The position numbers and the translations under genes are program-made. Below the pieces are notes generated by a model that had not been told where the DNA came from, searched no databases, and saw only the letters and a program-made list of their open reading frames with translations. Positions 1 to 11,990 of a stretch of DNA of 64,000 nucleotides are shown one piece after another. Positions within the stretch are counted from its first letter, which is position 1. Every line of letters starts with the position of its first letter. Location: assembly GCA_033032865.1 (NCBI GenBank), contig JAWHQI010000079.1, positions 6,080,501 to 6,144,500 of the forward strand, read 5' to 3'. Origin of the DNA: Dactylorhiza incarnata. Its lineage: Eukaryota; Streptophyta; Magnoliopsida; Asparagales; Orchidaceae.

Positions 1-329
1 GGACACCTTATCAAAAATCCCTTAGTGTGAGGGAACCTGATCAAACCTCCTACTGGATCCTACCAAGTGTGGTAGAAGAGTAGACATACCCAGGTTATTG
101 GGAAACTACTATAAAATTCCTTGTGTCTTCTTTGCTGTGAATTTCTGTGTTTTGTTGTTGTGCTAATTTCATTACTTGTTTTTACTTAGTTTTTATTACT
201 CACTCTCATATACACATATATATATCACTATTTTTAATTCCGCTATAAAACTAAAGGAAAAAGTTTTTAAACTCTATTCACCCTCCTCCCCCCCTCTAGA
301 GTTAACTTAAGATCTAACCTCCACTTTCA
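1..329 (+). mobile_element. Element K: 3' end of a SIRE-type Copia LTR
   Basis: This is the right end of an LTR entering from outside the window. Its last 100 bases carry the C-run plus CTCTAGAGTTAACTTAAG ending and finish in CTTTCA. The same ending, reverse-complemented, opens element A's LTRs at 33569 and 43778, so K belongs to A's family. A 6-bp stem CTACCA/TGGTAG lies at 60-75, matching a stem at 33829-33845 in A. No primer-binding site follows base 329, so this is a 3' LTR or a solo LTR. If complete, its target duplication would be TTCTA at 330-334; the other copy is out of view. Confidence 0.8.
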
Positions 330-822
330 TTCTAGTTTCAGCAAGATGATAAAAATGCAAGCACAGAAAGCACACAATAATTTATAGAGGTTCTCCAAGA
401 ATGCCTTGGGTAGTCTTCTCTCCACGCCACCTATCTTGCAATGTGCTAGACTAGATAAACTCCTCCAAATCACAGTCTTCTTCTCCAAGACTTACAAACA
501 GGCCACCAAGACCCTACCTCAATCTCTACAATAAGAGATTGCACTCAGATATTTTTCAAGATCATGCACTTAGATTCCCAAAGGAATCCTACAACAAACT
601 CAGATTCTCATAAGAATCTTATCACTCAGATCCACAGGATCATGCAGCTCAGGCTCCAAGAGCCCTACAACTAAGGTTACACCAAAGCCCTGCAACTTAG
701 ATCTCAAAAGATCATACAACAACAATTTAAAATTTCACTGTTTGCAATACAACTTAGACTCAAAAGTTGAATAAGTGAATAAACTTGAGTCTTATGTAGA
801 AGCACAGCAGAGATGCTTCTTC
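330..822 (-). mobile_element. Element J LTR, downstream (R-U5) part
   Basis: Read on the minus strand this continues the LTR that starts at 10840; the two parts were separated by insertion of H, whose TCTTC duplication marks the break. It has no ORF. It is dominated by short inverted repeats separated by similar linkers. The true LTR end is not visible because K's LTR abuts it at 329/330, which suggests K inserted here. Confidence 0.7.
521..713. repeat. Mini-hairpin array in J leader region
   Basis: Consecutive perfect short stems: AATCTCT/AGAGATT (521-540), GATTCC/GGAATC (573-588), GATTCT/AGAATC (603-618), GATCC/GGATC (629-641), GGCTC/GAGCC (652-664) and GATCT/AGATC (700-713). Loops are 3-6 nt. 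Linkers resemble CTACAACTCA. The stems differ from unit to unit while pairing is kept. In J's orientation this lies downstream of the TATA-like box near 10030, so it would be in the RNA leader. Confidence 0.85.
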
Positions 823-2285
823 TGTTGGATCTGTAGGCGCCCTTAGAGAGGGGGGTGGGTGAATAAGGGTTTTAAAGACTTTAAACTTTAATAGAAAACT
901 TTTGATATTTTGATCAAAGTTAAATTAAAAGTAAAGAGATAATGAAATTAGAAATGAAATCAATTTTATTAAACAAGAAAATGCATGATTAATATTTATA
1001 AAATTGATTACAACATCTGATTTTAATGACGCTAGAAATCGAAGCGAATAATATGAAAACCCTTTTTGTTTTCTATACCGACTCGTATCCCCACGAACCA
1101 GTTGGCTTTAGCAGATCTCTCCCCAGATACGGCCTCAAGCCGCTCTAGCCAATCTATCACCATAAAGGCCTCGAGCACCCCCTAGATCTACTCCCTAGAC
1201 CCAGTCGCCAACACGAGGCGAATTACTCCCTAAGTCCAACCTAGACCTAGTCGCCGTGTGGCGAATTCACGAACCGATTACAAAGATAAAATAAAGGACA
1301 AAATACAAAATACAAATATAAAACTCCCTATGAGGTAATCTGAAGGAGACGCCGAAGAATCGCTGAAGATCGTTGAAGTCCAAGCGTGCGTTCTTCGCGT
1401 TGAGTTAGCGTGTTGATCCAAGCCTCCTTTGATTTCTCCTTTTGAAATATAAGTGGGAGATATGTTTGTCTGGAAATACGGCCCTCATAAAGTTTCTGAA
1501 GTGTTGGAATAGGGCTCTCGACAATCAGTCACCGGAGAAGACAAAATCCTCCGATTTATAGAATTTGAGCTAACGCCGGCGTTAACTCCTAACGCCTGGC
1601 GTTGACCATGTATAGCAATATATTAATGTCTCAGATCTTCAGAAGAGGAAGGAGATTCTGCACTTTAGGAATGTTTTATTTTAGGCAATATCAACGCTGG
1701 CGTTAAGGCTAACGCGACGCGTTGGGCAAATCATTCCAAATGTTCCTCCTGAAATCACGGCTGCTTTCTCCTTGCCAAATTCGTCGACTGGATTGCGCCC
1801 GGCATTAAGAGCTAGTGCCTGGCGTTGAGATTCTTTCTTTCATCAGTTGGCACCCCAATTCATCGAGCAGATAATTTCGTCGAATGGAGAATCGTCGAAC
1901 GCAAGATCGTCGAACGCAGATTCAATTTCGTCGAACCTTGCTTCCATTCTCAGCGGTTTGATTTCGTCGATCGCAGCAGCAAGTTCATCGAACGGGCTTC
2001 ATCATTCATCGACCGGAAATTCATCGAACGCAAGATCGTCGAACGCAAGATCTATTTCGTCGAACGCCGATTTCATCTAGCACTAACGCCCAGCGTTAAG
2101 ATTAACGCCTGGCGTTAAGTAACTTTCAATCCTTCAGTTTGTGGTTAGTGCTAGACCATTGTTGCAGCTACCTGGTGTCAAAACTGTCCATACCTATATG
2201 CTAAAAACACAATGGCAACAAGATCAAATACAAGTAGGATTTGTTATTCTCAAATCAAAGGGATGCAGAAAACCATGTTCCAACA
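823..2285 (-). repeat. Element H 3' LTR
   Basis: An LTR of 1463 bp, bounded by TGTTGGATCTG at the left and CCATGTTCCAACA at the right on the + strand, and followed by the polypurine-tract complement. It contains several AACGCC-N-GGCGTT-like palindromes (1571, 1590, 1693, 1711, 2085, 2104) and a TCGTCGAAC array at 1855-2080. Its partner is 8134-9668. Confidence 0.93.
1855..2080. repeat. TCGTCGAAC array in H U3 (3' LTR)
   Basis: About a dozen copies of TCGTCGAACG or one-base variants, spaced roughly 12-25 bp. In H's orientation the array lies about 200-430 nt from the LTR start, so in U3. The corresponding array in the 5' LTR (9175-9455) has more units. ORFs over this array are a by-product of the repeat. 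Confidence 0.9.
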
Positions 2286-2298
2286 ATCTCCCCCTTTT
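2286..2298 (-). promoter_or_regulatory. Polypurine tract of element H
   Basis: The + strand reads ATCTCCCCCTTTT immediately after the 3' LTR, which is AAAAGGGGGAGAT in element orientation. This is the usual plus-strand primer position for a SIRE-type element. Similar C-rich copies recur nearby at about 2440, 2480 and 2538. Confidence 0.85.
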
Positions 2299-5200
2299 GA
2301 TAATAACAAATCCAATTAGAGATAAATCAGATTCATAGATAAAGCATTTGTGTTTTTAAAAGGATATATGACACAAGCAATTTATAAGATAATGATTAGA
2401 ATTATAGTTTCATTGAACCTAGTGCTCCCACTACAAAGATGCTCCCCCTTAGTGTATACTCCCATAAACTAGATACATGATCCCCCTTAATCTAGTGAAT
2501 CCAACTCCATTAATCAATATGATTTAGCATTTTATTCTCCCCCTTTGTTATTAGCAAAAGAGGGTGGAGTGAAACAAAACTAGAATAACGAAGACAAAAG
2601 TTGGGACATAACTAAGAGAGGATTAAGAGTTTTGTGTAAACATAAAGTAAGTCATGATCGAGCTAAGCGAGAGAGTAGCACAGCGGAAAAAATATATGAT
2701 AAGCGTGAAAGAACATCATTCAATGATTATACCAAAGGAATGTAATCACTTGCTTTATAAGAGATTTAAGCATAAGAAAAGGTAATGATTTCCAAGTAAC
2801 CAGTCTACCCAGACAATATGTCTACACCCTAGCCCCGTACTGAGTGACGGATGGGCATGAGGAGCTGCAGACATGCCGTAGGTTGGGGTGTTAGTCCCAT
2901 ATGCAAACACTAGACTAAAATTCACCCTAGCACTCTTTCCCCCCAGTGCCTCGTAAGGCCCCACTGGAACCCTCCCCGGTTAAGGACAAGACATTACTTA
3001 GAGGTCAGGTAATCTAATGTCTACAACCCTACACCCCCACTATGGTGAGATATGAAGTCATGGATAATAATTATTGGAAACATTTAAGCGTTTTACATCT
3101 AATGAGAGGTACATAGCCTATGGAATTATATTTTTATTTGAATTTATTAAGCACACAACTCACATAGCTATTTTGAAATCCATTAATAAATCAGAGTTAT
3201 TTAAGACTTGATGTAAGCATGAGAGCACATGATATACGGATACATGATTAGATAGAGAAATGCGAAAAAAAAACAAATAAGAGTAGTATTTTTGTTATAG
3301 TTTGACCATTCCAACAATATGTTTAGACTCTTCACATTTGAGCATTCTAGCTTTGAAAATTTTCATAACTAATAGGAAAGCATGATTTAACGTATTCAAA
3401 AAGATAATAATTACAATGTAACCAATTCGTATTTCAAGTAAGGAAAACATTGTAGAAATCATGCATTGCAATCTAGTGCTTTTACTTGAGTTTTTAGAGA
3501 ATTATGTAATGTTTGCATTAGGATCCAATTCTCATGAGTGGAAGCTTTATGAAAATCAATGATGTGTGCATTAGGTGTTTTGATAAAAGTATACAAGTGA
3601 AATAATCAAAACACATGACATATGTAGTGAAATAGTAACAACAACAATAAGATTGTAATTATATAATTACTTTCACACATCACATCTAGAATAAAATTTC
3701 AAAGCACATAACATACGTACAACTACCAAGGTGCTTCGCCCACACAATGCTAATTAAGACTTATCAGGGAGCGAAGTAGTGCTTGGGGGATCACATAAGT
3801 AATTATATTGATTTTTATTTTTAGTGATCCGGTGTACAAATAGAAGTGATAGAAAGAAATATGTTTGCACAAGACACTTTACAATTCTTTCCAAGGCGCT
3901 CAACCTCACAATGCTCATTAAGACTTATCAAGAGGGTACGTTGTGCTTGGTGGAGTTATCTTTGGCCTTTTATTTTAGATTTTTATTAAGGGCCAAAAGG
4001 TCTCCGAATTCACTTGTTGTTGCAAACAATAATATTATTGAAATAACACTTCTATATCGTGCATGAAATTTATTTTTGAAAGACGGTGTAGGTAATTTAG
4101 ACATACAACTTAATATGTTAAAATTATTACACTACACAATCATGCAAGACTAGGATTATGAGCACATGTAGATTACGAAAATAGTGAGTGTATAATTCAT
4201 TGATTAACATAAAGCATTACTCATACTTAGAGGCATGCTAGGCAATCATACATAATTATCTATAGACTATTTCATTGCACATAATCAGATTAAGGTCAAG
4301 GCATGACAAAAATAATGTTTAGAAAATTTGAAATTAAAATTGGACATTGAAGAGAATCTTAATGTATATGCCTAATCAATTTTGACCATTTGAAACAAAA
4401 TGACTAAGATATATGCTCTTGTGAAGACATATAATCAAACCATAATTTTGAAAATATTTAAAACAACAAAAAATGATAAAAGCATATTTTTGATCATTTT
4501 GAATTATTTAAATGTTTTTTGTATTTTGAAATGAAACAGCCAAATTAATAACACAATAATTTCAAATATTTAGAAAATAAACATAGAAAAGCCATTAGAA
4601 AAATATTAGAAATATTTTGGAAAAAATCAGAAATTCAATTTGGCCAAAGTAGCTAACGCCTAGTGTTAAGTACTTAACGCCAAAACAGTGCTCGATTTTT
4701 GAGAATTTTTGAAAATTTTTCTTTTGGCATAGATATTATATATAGACCTTCTTAGGGTAGAAATTTCAGAGACGTTGGAAATAGTTAGAAGGCTATTCAA
4801 GCATGTTTTATTTGTTCAAAAATAGTTTTTATATTTGTATGTGGTTTTCATATATTTGTGTTTTACAAGATCATTAGAGCTCAAAGAAGATAAAATATGC
4901 AAAACACAAAATAAGCATAGATATTACAAGATCATTAGAGTTCAAAAACAAGAATGCATGAATAATATAATCATAAAGAGTGTATGCAATATATATGATA
5001 TAGGTATGTCCTAGATGATAATTCCCTAACTATATGTCTACACGCAAGCCCCGCTATGGTGAGACACATAATGTGGGAGAACGATCATGGACATCCTAAG
5101 CATTTTGTTCTTATTATATTTAATCTTATTATGGAATCAATTTATAAACTATGGCTTTTATGCGTGATTAATTTCTTATTATATTTGATATTAAAGCAAC

Positions 5201-6557
5201 ATAGTTTATTATGAGTTTTAACTTTCAGTTGTTCTTCTTTAAGATTGATTCATTATGGTAATAATAAGATATCTAGCATGGATGATAATATTTATTAGTT
5301 GATAATGCTAGTATGATGAGTTCATATTATGCCATAAGAATATTGCATATCTTTTATATTGATAGAGATTCAATTTGAAGGCCTAGAATTAAGTGATGTT
5401 GTGATTTGATGTTATTGATGTCAAGGTGATTCTACGGTCTAGATATAAATGAGATACATGCAAAGTATAATAGAATCATATACTAATCATGGTCACAAAC
5501 TCTATGTTGAAAGCAATAAGATCTATTGATTTTGCATGATCATTAATTTTATCACATAGAGATTTTGATACTCATACTTAATTATTATAAGTGAAATATA
5601 TAAAAAAATTCATATTCAACTTTTTTCAAAATATTAATGAGAAAGATTGCAAGGTGAATGATGAATACAATGAGAAACTATTTTTTTGTTATTTTTGAAA
5701 GGTTTTATAAATTTTTTCTTTGGTTTTTGAAAATTAAACAAAAACATATATTTATAGTGATTTTTCAAAATTTTAAAATTATAGAAAATCAGATACTTGA
5801 GCTAGCGCCGATGTTAGATCCCAGTGCCTGCGTTAGCTCACAGAGAGTGCTTATTTTAATCATATGGCCTAGATTTTCTTCGATTTTGCTTCTAATTTTT
5901 CTTAATTATGTTTGTGCAATGTAATGCCCGTCTAATGAAGTGATGAGACGAGAAGAAATCGCAAAAAATTGCGGAAGTTAAAATTTTAGTACATGGGTTT
6001 CATATTCATTAAAGCTCCATACTCATTAAACCTTAATTCTTGAGTTTTGCACAACATATGCATGAGTGAAATGATCATAAATAAGTGACATAATATTCAT
6101 ACAATTTTTTAATTCCGATTTGACATGATTTATGATTAACCATACTAGGGGTAATCAAAAATGACGCAAATATATTAAATACCTTGTGCATTTTATAAAT
6201 TTAGTCTAATACCCCTAAACTACACCTTTTAAATCCATTTTGACACTTATTTCATTTAGTCTTAACAATATCATATAATAAATTTTGTTTTTCAAAAATT
6301 TATAAGACTTTTAGGAAATGGATCTTAGAAGGATAAAAATAAAAAGGAGAAGTAGATCAATTGAGAAATGACATGACTTTTTATTCAACTTTATTCAATT
6401 TGATTTATTTATGAATTTTGGTTTAATATGTGAGAGTCATATCAAAAGTTATATAAAGTGATCATATCATGATGGCTCAAAGAAATAAAAGCAAAAGAGG
6501 AAATTAAGCATATCATGAAGTAGATAATTGATATTTTATTTTTAGTTGATTTCTACT
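2299..6557. other. Long non-coding AT-rich interior of H
   Basis: About 4.3 kb with no recognisable pol domain and no long ORF. It contains imprecise internal duplications. One block around AATGCT-ATTAAGACTTATCA occurs near 3745 and again near 3908. Another, with GTCTACA followed by CCCC and TATGGTGAGA, occurs near 2820, 3018 and 5035. Decayed copies of the LTR's AACGCC/GGCGTT palindrome appear near 4654-4682 and 5803-5835. It could be a deleted and filled pol region or captured non-coding DNA. Confidence 0.7.
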
Positions 6558-8084
6558 TCATGCAAATGATTGGATATAATGAATGAGAGATTTATGTATC
6601 CAAAGGAGACCAAGAGGGATGGTTCCTTTGGGTACCCAAATATAGCGTGTTGACTTTTGGGGAGACAAGGATGGATGGACCCTTTCTTTTGATATTAGTG
6701 CGTCATTCTTAAGTTTGGGTCTCCATTCAAATCTTGGTTTAACTTTATTTTTAGTTTTCAAATTTCCATGATGATTTAGCAAAACATTATTTTTAGTTTT
6801 CAAATTTCCATAATCATTTACTTGAATATTTGGATCAAAAAGGTTTTTGAATTTATAATTTGAAGGAAATTTGTTTGCATTTAATTTTAGGTTGGGAGAA
6901 ACATGATATTGTAAATTATGGTGATTTTGATTTTGATTTACAAATCCTTTATGTTCTTTACTCCCGTTTTTAAAATTAGGTAAGATGCTCATATTCATAT
7001 TCAACTTATTTTTTGATATAGTTTGATATTGTGAATTTGTATTTACCATTTTCATAAGCAAGTTGATTTTTTATTTTAATTCATCATTCTTCAATTTCAA
7101 ATTTTGTCTAGCTTTATTATAAGCGATTGTGCTATTTTTAAGAGTGGAAACAATTGAATCAATATGATTTTGATAGTTATTTCTATATTCATCAAATGTT
7201 TCATACATCTCTTTAATTTAAGTTTTATAGTCCTTACACTTAGCACAATTATTTTTCAAGGATGAATTTTCTAGACATAATCTTTCATTTAGTTCTTTTA
7301 TAAAAATAAGTTCCTTTTCAAGTTCCTTGTGTTTTTCTTTTAATTTATTATATTCTACACAAGGTGTAGTGTTGTCAACTAAAGAATCATGGATAGAACT
7401 AGATAAATTTGAATTTGATTGTTCATTAATTTTTGCCTTTAAATTTTTATTTTCTAAGCGCAAATGTTTATTAGCATCTTTTAATTTCTTAACTTTGCGC
7501 TTTGTAGTTTGAAGCAATTATAATGAAGAGATAGAAGTACAAAAAATGGGATTTGATTTCCTTACGTTGCTTTCGGGAGAGGCATGATTTGAACACATAG
7601 TTTCTTTGACATCTTTATGGCACTCCTCTTCCGAAGATAGTATTTCTTCTTCTCTTTCATTTGATGTGCACTTCATGGATCCGTCATGAGAAGAGCATTC
7701 TTGAAGACTTGTGCAAGCTTGCATATTCTCCGATTCTTGCGATTGTTCCATACCTGTAGAAGGAGAATCATACAGTTCTTCAAGAAATTTCCATACTTTG
7801 TATGCACTAGAAAAACAATATATTAATTTGAAAATATCTTGGGATAAAGCACAGAAAATACTATTTAAAGCTTTTGCATTTAGATGACGTTCCTATTTAT
7901 TTGATTCAATCGCGGGTCTAACTATTGCTATATCCCATGCATTGATATCTAAATTTTTAATAAATTTTTCCATTAATATTTTCCACCCTTTATAATTTCT
8001 CCCTTCCAATAAAGGTGGTTTAAGAGATTTTTCTTCTTCATAAAAATTTACCCCACTAGTAGAAGCGAGATCATGAGACGTCAT
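6558..8084 (-). pseudogene. Broken gag of element H
   Basis: Four open segments (8084-7893, 7751-7518, 7517-7218 and 7061-6558) lie in one reading frame, with only a few stops between them, so this is one gag gene of about 500 codons. The N-terminus has the plant Copia gag pattern (PPLLEGRNYKGWK). The linker between the first two segments reads AKALNSIFCALSQDIF, typical of the conserved gag core. The middle segment is lysine/leucine-rich and probably coiled coil. The end reads YIWVPKGT, as at the gag-protease border. I see no clear CCHC zinc knuckle. Gag would form the particle and bind RNA. Confidence 0.75.
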
Positions 8085-8118
8085 TATTCCCGGTTGTTAA
8101 GCCGATTTGGGATAACCT

Positions 8119-8131
8119 GGCTCTGATACCA
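8119..8131 (-). promoter_or_regulatory. Primer-binding site of element H
   Basis: The + strand reads GGCTCTGATACCA, so TGGTATCAGAGCC in element orientation, two bases inside the 5' LTR. This matches the 3' end of plant initiator tRNA-Met, the usual minus-strand primer for this group. Confidence 0.9.
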
Positions 8132-8133
8132 CT

Positions 8134-9668
8134 TGTTGGATCTGTAGGCGCCCTTAGAGGGGGGGGGGGTGAATAAGGGTTTTAAAAACTTTAAACTTTA
8201 ATAGAAAACTTTTGATATTTTGATCGAAGTTAAATCAAAAGTAAAGAGATAATGAAATTAGAAATGTAATCAATTTTATTAAACAAGAAAAGACATGATT
8301 AACATTTATAAAATTGATTACAAAATCTGATTTCAATGACGCTAGAAATCGAAGCGAATAATATGAAAACCCTTTTTGTTTTCTATACCGACTCGTATCC
8401 CCAAGAACCGGTTGGCTTTAGCCGATCTCTCCCCAGATACGGCCTCAAGCCGCTCTAGCCAATCTATCACCAGAAAGGCCTCGAGCACCCCCTAGATCTA
8501 CTCCCTAGACCCAGTCGCCAACACGAGGCGAATTACTCCCTAAGTCCAACCTAGACCTAGTCGCCGTGTGGCGAATTCATGAACCGATTACAAAGATGAA
8601 ATAAAGGACAAAATACAAATATAAAACTCCCTATGAGGTAATCTGAAGGAGACGCCGAAGAATCGCTGAAGATCATTGAAGTCCAAGCGCGCATTCTTCG
8701 CGTTGAGTTAGCGTGTTGATCCAAGCCTCCTTTGATTCCTCCTTTTGAAATATAAGTGGGAGATATGTTTGTCTGGAAATACGGCCCTCACAAAGTTTCT
8801 GAAGTGTTGGAATAGGGCTCTCGATAATCAGTCATCGGAGAAGAGAAAATCCTCCGATTTATAGAATTTGAGCTAACGCCGACGTTAACTCCTAACGCCT
8901 GGCGTTGACCATGTATAGCAATATATTAATGTCCCAGATCTTCAGAAGAGGAAGGAGATTCTGCACTTTAGGAATGTTTTATTTTAGGCAATATCAACGC
9001 TGGCGTTAAGGCTAACGCGACGCATTGGGCTAATCATTCCAAATGTTCCTCCTGAAATCATGACTGCTTTCTCCTTGCCAGATTCGTCGACCGGATTGCG
9101 CTCGGCGTTAAGAGCTAGCGCCTGGCGTTGAGATTCTTTCTTTCATCAGCTGGCACACCAATTCATCGAGCAGATAATTTCGTCGAACTCAATTCGTCGA
9201 TCAGGCTTCATCTTTCGCCGAACGAAATTTCGTCGAACGGAGAATCGTCGAACGCAAGATCGTTGAACGCAGATTCAATTTCGTCGAACCCAGCTTCCGT
9301 TCTCAGCGGTTTGATTTCGTCGATCGCAGCAGCAAGTTCGTCGAACGGGCTTCATCATTCGTTGACCAGAAATTCATCGAACGCAAGATCGTCGAACGCA
9401 AGATCGTCGAACGCAAGATCGTCGAACGCAAGATCTATTTCGTCGAACGCCAATTTCATCTAGCGCTAACGCCCAGCGTTAAGATTAATATCTGGCGTTG
9501 AGTAACTTTCAATCCTTCAGTTTGTGGTTAGTGCTAGACCATTGTTGCAGCTACCTGGTGTCAAAACTGTCCATACCTATATGCTAAAAACACAATGGCA
9601 ACAAGATCAAATACAAGTAGGATTTGTTATTCTCAAATCAAAGGGATGCGGAAAACCATGTTCCAACA
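8134..9668 (-). repeat. Element H 5' LTR
   Basis: An LTR of 1535 bp, 72 bp longer than the 3' copy. The extra length lies mostly in the TCGTCGAAC array (9175-9455), which holds additional units. Short stems such as TCGCC/GGCGA (8561-8574, loop GTGT) lie in the R-U5 half. The copy begins and ends TGTTGG/CCAACA and is followed by the TCTTC target duplication. Confidence 0.93.
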
Positions 9669-9673
9669 TCTTC

Positions 9674-10840
9674 TTCCTTGATCAGATCTCAGAAATAATC
9701 TTCTTGAAGAGTATGATCTTGATCAAACAAGCGTTCTTGCAGAATAAGAACTTTTTTACTCATATAGATAATTTTTAGGGAGAATTTGAATTGTTGAGTA
9801 ATACGTGAGCAATATGATGAATCAGATCTTGATTGTACATGCTCTGAAGTTCTTGCAAGAATATTGGAGAACAAAAAGTAACAATTTAGGTTTCTTCCTT
9901 GAGAAATTTTGTTGCTCCCTCTAATGAATTTTCGTTCTCGTTCAGGTCACAAATGATTCACAAAAGCTTTAGATAGAATGTAAGAATGAAAATCTTAAAG
10001 AAATTCTGAATTGTGGGCCCTCAAGGTCTTTTTATAGAAAACATATGCCAACGACTAAGAATCAAGAAAGAATTATTTAATTAAGACCTTCTAGAAGAAA
10101 TCCCATGATTGGCGCATCAGATGGTGGATTTCAAATTGAAGTTTAAGCTAAGGCATAATTCCCGGCTTTCTTCTTGCGCCTTGCACATATAGAAATCTTC
10201 TGGACGATATACTTTTCTAGACGATATATGCCTTCTGGACGATACAGGCCTTCTGGACGATACATGCCTTCTGGATGATATATGCCTTATGGATGATATA
10301 GGCTTTTTGGACGGTACATGCATTCTAGACGATACAACTCTTCTAGACGACACAGCTCTTTTAGACGACATTGGACTTAGCCAATATTAAGAGATAAATC
10401 ATATCTAGCTGATGTAGCTATGGTCTAGCCGACATAGAATTTTGTCGTCGAGATCGTCTAGCTGATACACTAGTGGTATAAACGACATAGAGTCCTTGTC
10501 GCTAGATCATCGTGCCGATATTTGCCTTAGCCAATTTAAGGCTTAATCCAACATATAGACTATCTTTGCAGCTTCATTTCCAGACCTTTTCCAAATGACT
10601 CTTCCTTGATAGTGACAAGTCTAATATAGTGTTATGGCATAATTCAACATGTGTTTTGCACCATGAGAGATTACATAGGCAAAATACTGTTTGAGTGACC
10701 ATAAGCTTAATCCTACATTAGCCATGCACTTTTGTTATACCTGCCAGATCAAAACTAGAATAGAGCATCAAATACATGATGTGTTTATTATTATCCGGGG
10801 CTTCTTCAAATCAGGAATTTTGTGATCAATATTCCCAACA
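9674..10840 (-). mobile_element. Element J LTR, upstream (U3) part
   Basis: In minus orientation this opens with TGTTGGGAATATTG at 10840 and continues CCTGATTTGAAGAAG, closely resembling the start of C's LTR at 11681. No polypurine tract precedes it, so it is a 5' LTR or solo LTR whose interior would lie left of the window. A TATA-like CTATAAAAAGACC is at about 10027-10040. A tandem array with TTCTGGACGATA units fills 10195-10365. It is split from 330-822 by H. Confidence 0.75.
10195..10365. repeat. GGACGATA tandem array in J U3
   Basis: Roughly nine units of about 18-20 bp built around TTCTGGACGATACATGCC and variants (TAGACGATA, TAGACGACA). The core GACGA resembles the GTCGA/TCGAC cores seen in the U3 arrays of neighbouring families. 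Non-coding. Confidence 0.85.
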
Positions 10841-11680
10841 AAGCTTACTGATAAGGTTATATTTATCAATTATCTATGAGATTTTTAATCGTATTCACAC
10901 ATATTTGATTTGTAAGTCCCTATTTTTTAGTGCGCAATCTCATTATAATGCCCAATTACTGAATGTTTATTAGATTTTAACTTGACAAATGTATCCATGA
11001 GTATTTGGACCGAGAAAAAGTTATTTTTGAGAAGATTTCATTCTACATGGCTCTTCGCACTACTTACAATACGACTGTGTCCAGACACACAAAATCTATA
11101 TGGCTGGGTACTTTGTCGTGTTCATGAAATTTCAGCAATAAGAAGAGACAGAGAGAGTCACGGCTCTTGCACACGGGCGTGTGCCCAAAGTGTACATGGA
11201 CACGAACATTTCACATGCCTGGGTGTTTGGCCCTATTCAGATATTTTCAGACACAAGAAGAGATAGAGAAGGTCATGGCTTTTCTACACGGGCGTATGTT
11301 TAGCCATGTTCTCTGACACGTTTAACCACACAGTCGGGTATCTGGTCGTGCGCAAGATTTGAAATCAGAGGCCCCATCATTCTACATGACCAGCATTCTA
11401 ACTGTGTCTAGGACACGACATAGAACCAAGCCATGTCTAAACACACAACTTCTTTACAGGACATGATCTTCTACATAACCGTTTGCATGCAATATACATG
11501 ACTTCGTACACGGCCGTCTGCCTGGCGGTGTACGTCTATTTTTCTGCCAAAAATTTTCTTACATATAAAAGGAACCTCTTTCCTAAGTAGAGAGGATAGA
11601 GGAGTTCGGGAGAGGGATTGGGCTAGCACATTTGAGAGAGAAGAAGACCTTTGGAGGAGAGAGGGCTTGGAGGATAACTT
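10841..11680 (+). mobile_element. Athila-like element F, 5' LTR segment 1
   Basis: The last few hundred bases have repeated ACACGGGCGTGT-type inverted motifs (near 11172 and 11287) and a TATA box at 11574-11580, followed by a purine-rich leader. The sequence is cut at 11680 by element C, and the AACTT duplication shows it resumes at 28883. Two further segments lead to the Athila-type primer site at 49354. The true LTR start is not identified; the first 100-200 bases could be older flank. Confidence 0.6.
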
Positions 11681-11883
11681 TGTTGGGAATCTCGCCCACA
11701 TGATTCCTGATTTGAAGAAGTCATCATTTCAAGAGTACTTCACTTTGTATTTGATCGTACATCTAGTTCATAATCTCAGGAAAATATAAGTACATATCGT
11801 CGAGAAGAACAGGCGATATCATCGACAATGCGTGCTTGTCGTCGTAATGACAGGCAGAGCAGCAGCCGCTGAGAAGCAAAGTA

Positions 11884-11990
11884 TTCGTCGACCGCTGAGA
11901 CATGGCGAAATCGTCGAACGAAGAATGCTGATCGTCGAACACTGAGACATGGCAAGATCGTCGAACGAAGAATGCCGATCGTCGAACGCA
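11884..11990. repeat. TCGTCGAAC array in C U3
   Basis: Five TCGTCGA(A)C copies, in units of about 20-25 bp (GATCGTCGAACGAAGAATGC and variants), lie upstream of the TATA box. Further CGTCG motifs are scattered to 12260. The matching array in the 3' LTR is at 27507-27613. Confidence 0.88.

Larger units (their letters stand above)
823..9668 (-). mobile_element. Element H: gag-only, pol-less SIRE-type Copia element
   Basis: A complete LTR-to-LTR unit on the minus strand with a perfect 5-bp target duplication TCTTC (818-822 and 9669-9673). Both LTRs run TGTTGG to CCAACA. The primer site and polypurine tract sit where expected. The interior holds a broken gag and about 4.2 kb of AT-rich sequence, with no protease, integrase, RT or RNase H motif. 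It is therefore non-autonomous and must have been mobilised in trans. The two LTRs are still very similar apart from a motif array that is longer in the 5' copy. It is inserted in the LTR of J. Confidence 0.9.

Noticed and set aside
1825..2118. 97-codon ORF rich in FVERKIVER-like repeats (and a 111-codon counterpart at 9128-9463)
   Set aside because: It is generated by the TCGTCGAAC array in H's LTR; the array is open in more than one frame and differs in length between the LTRs.
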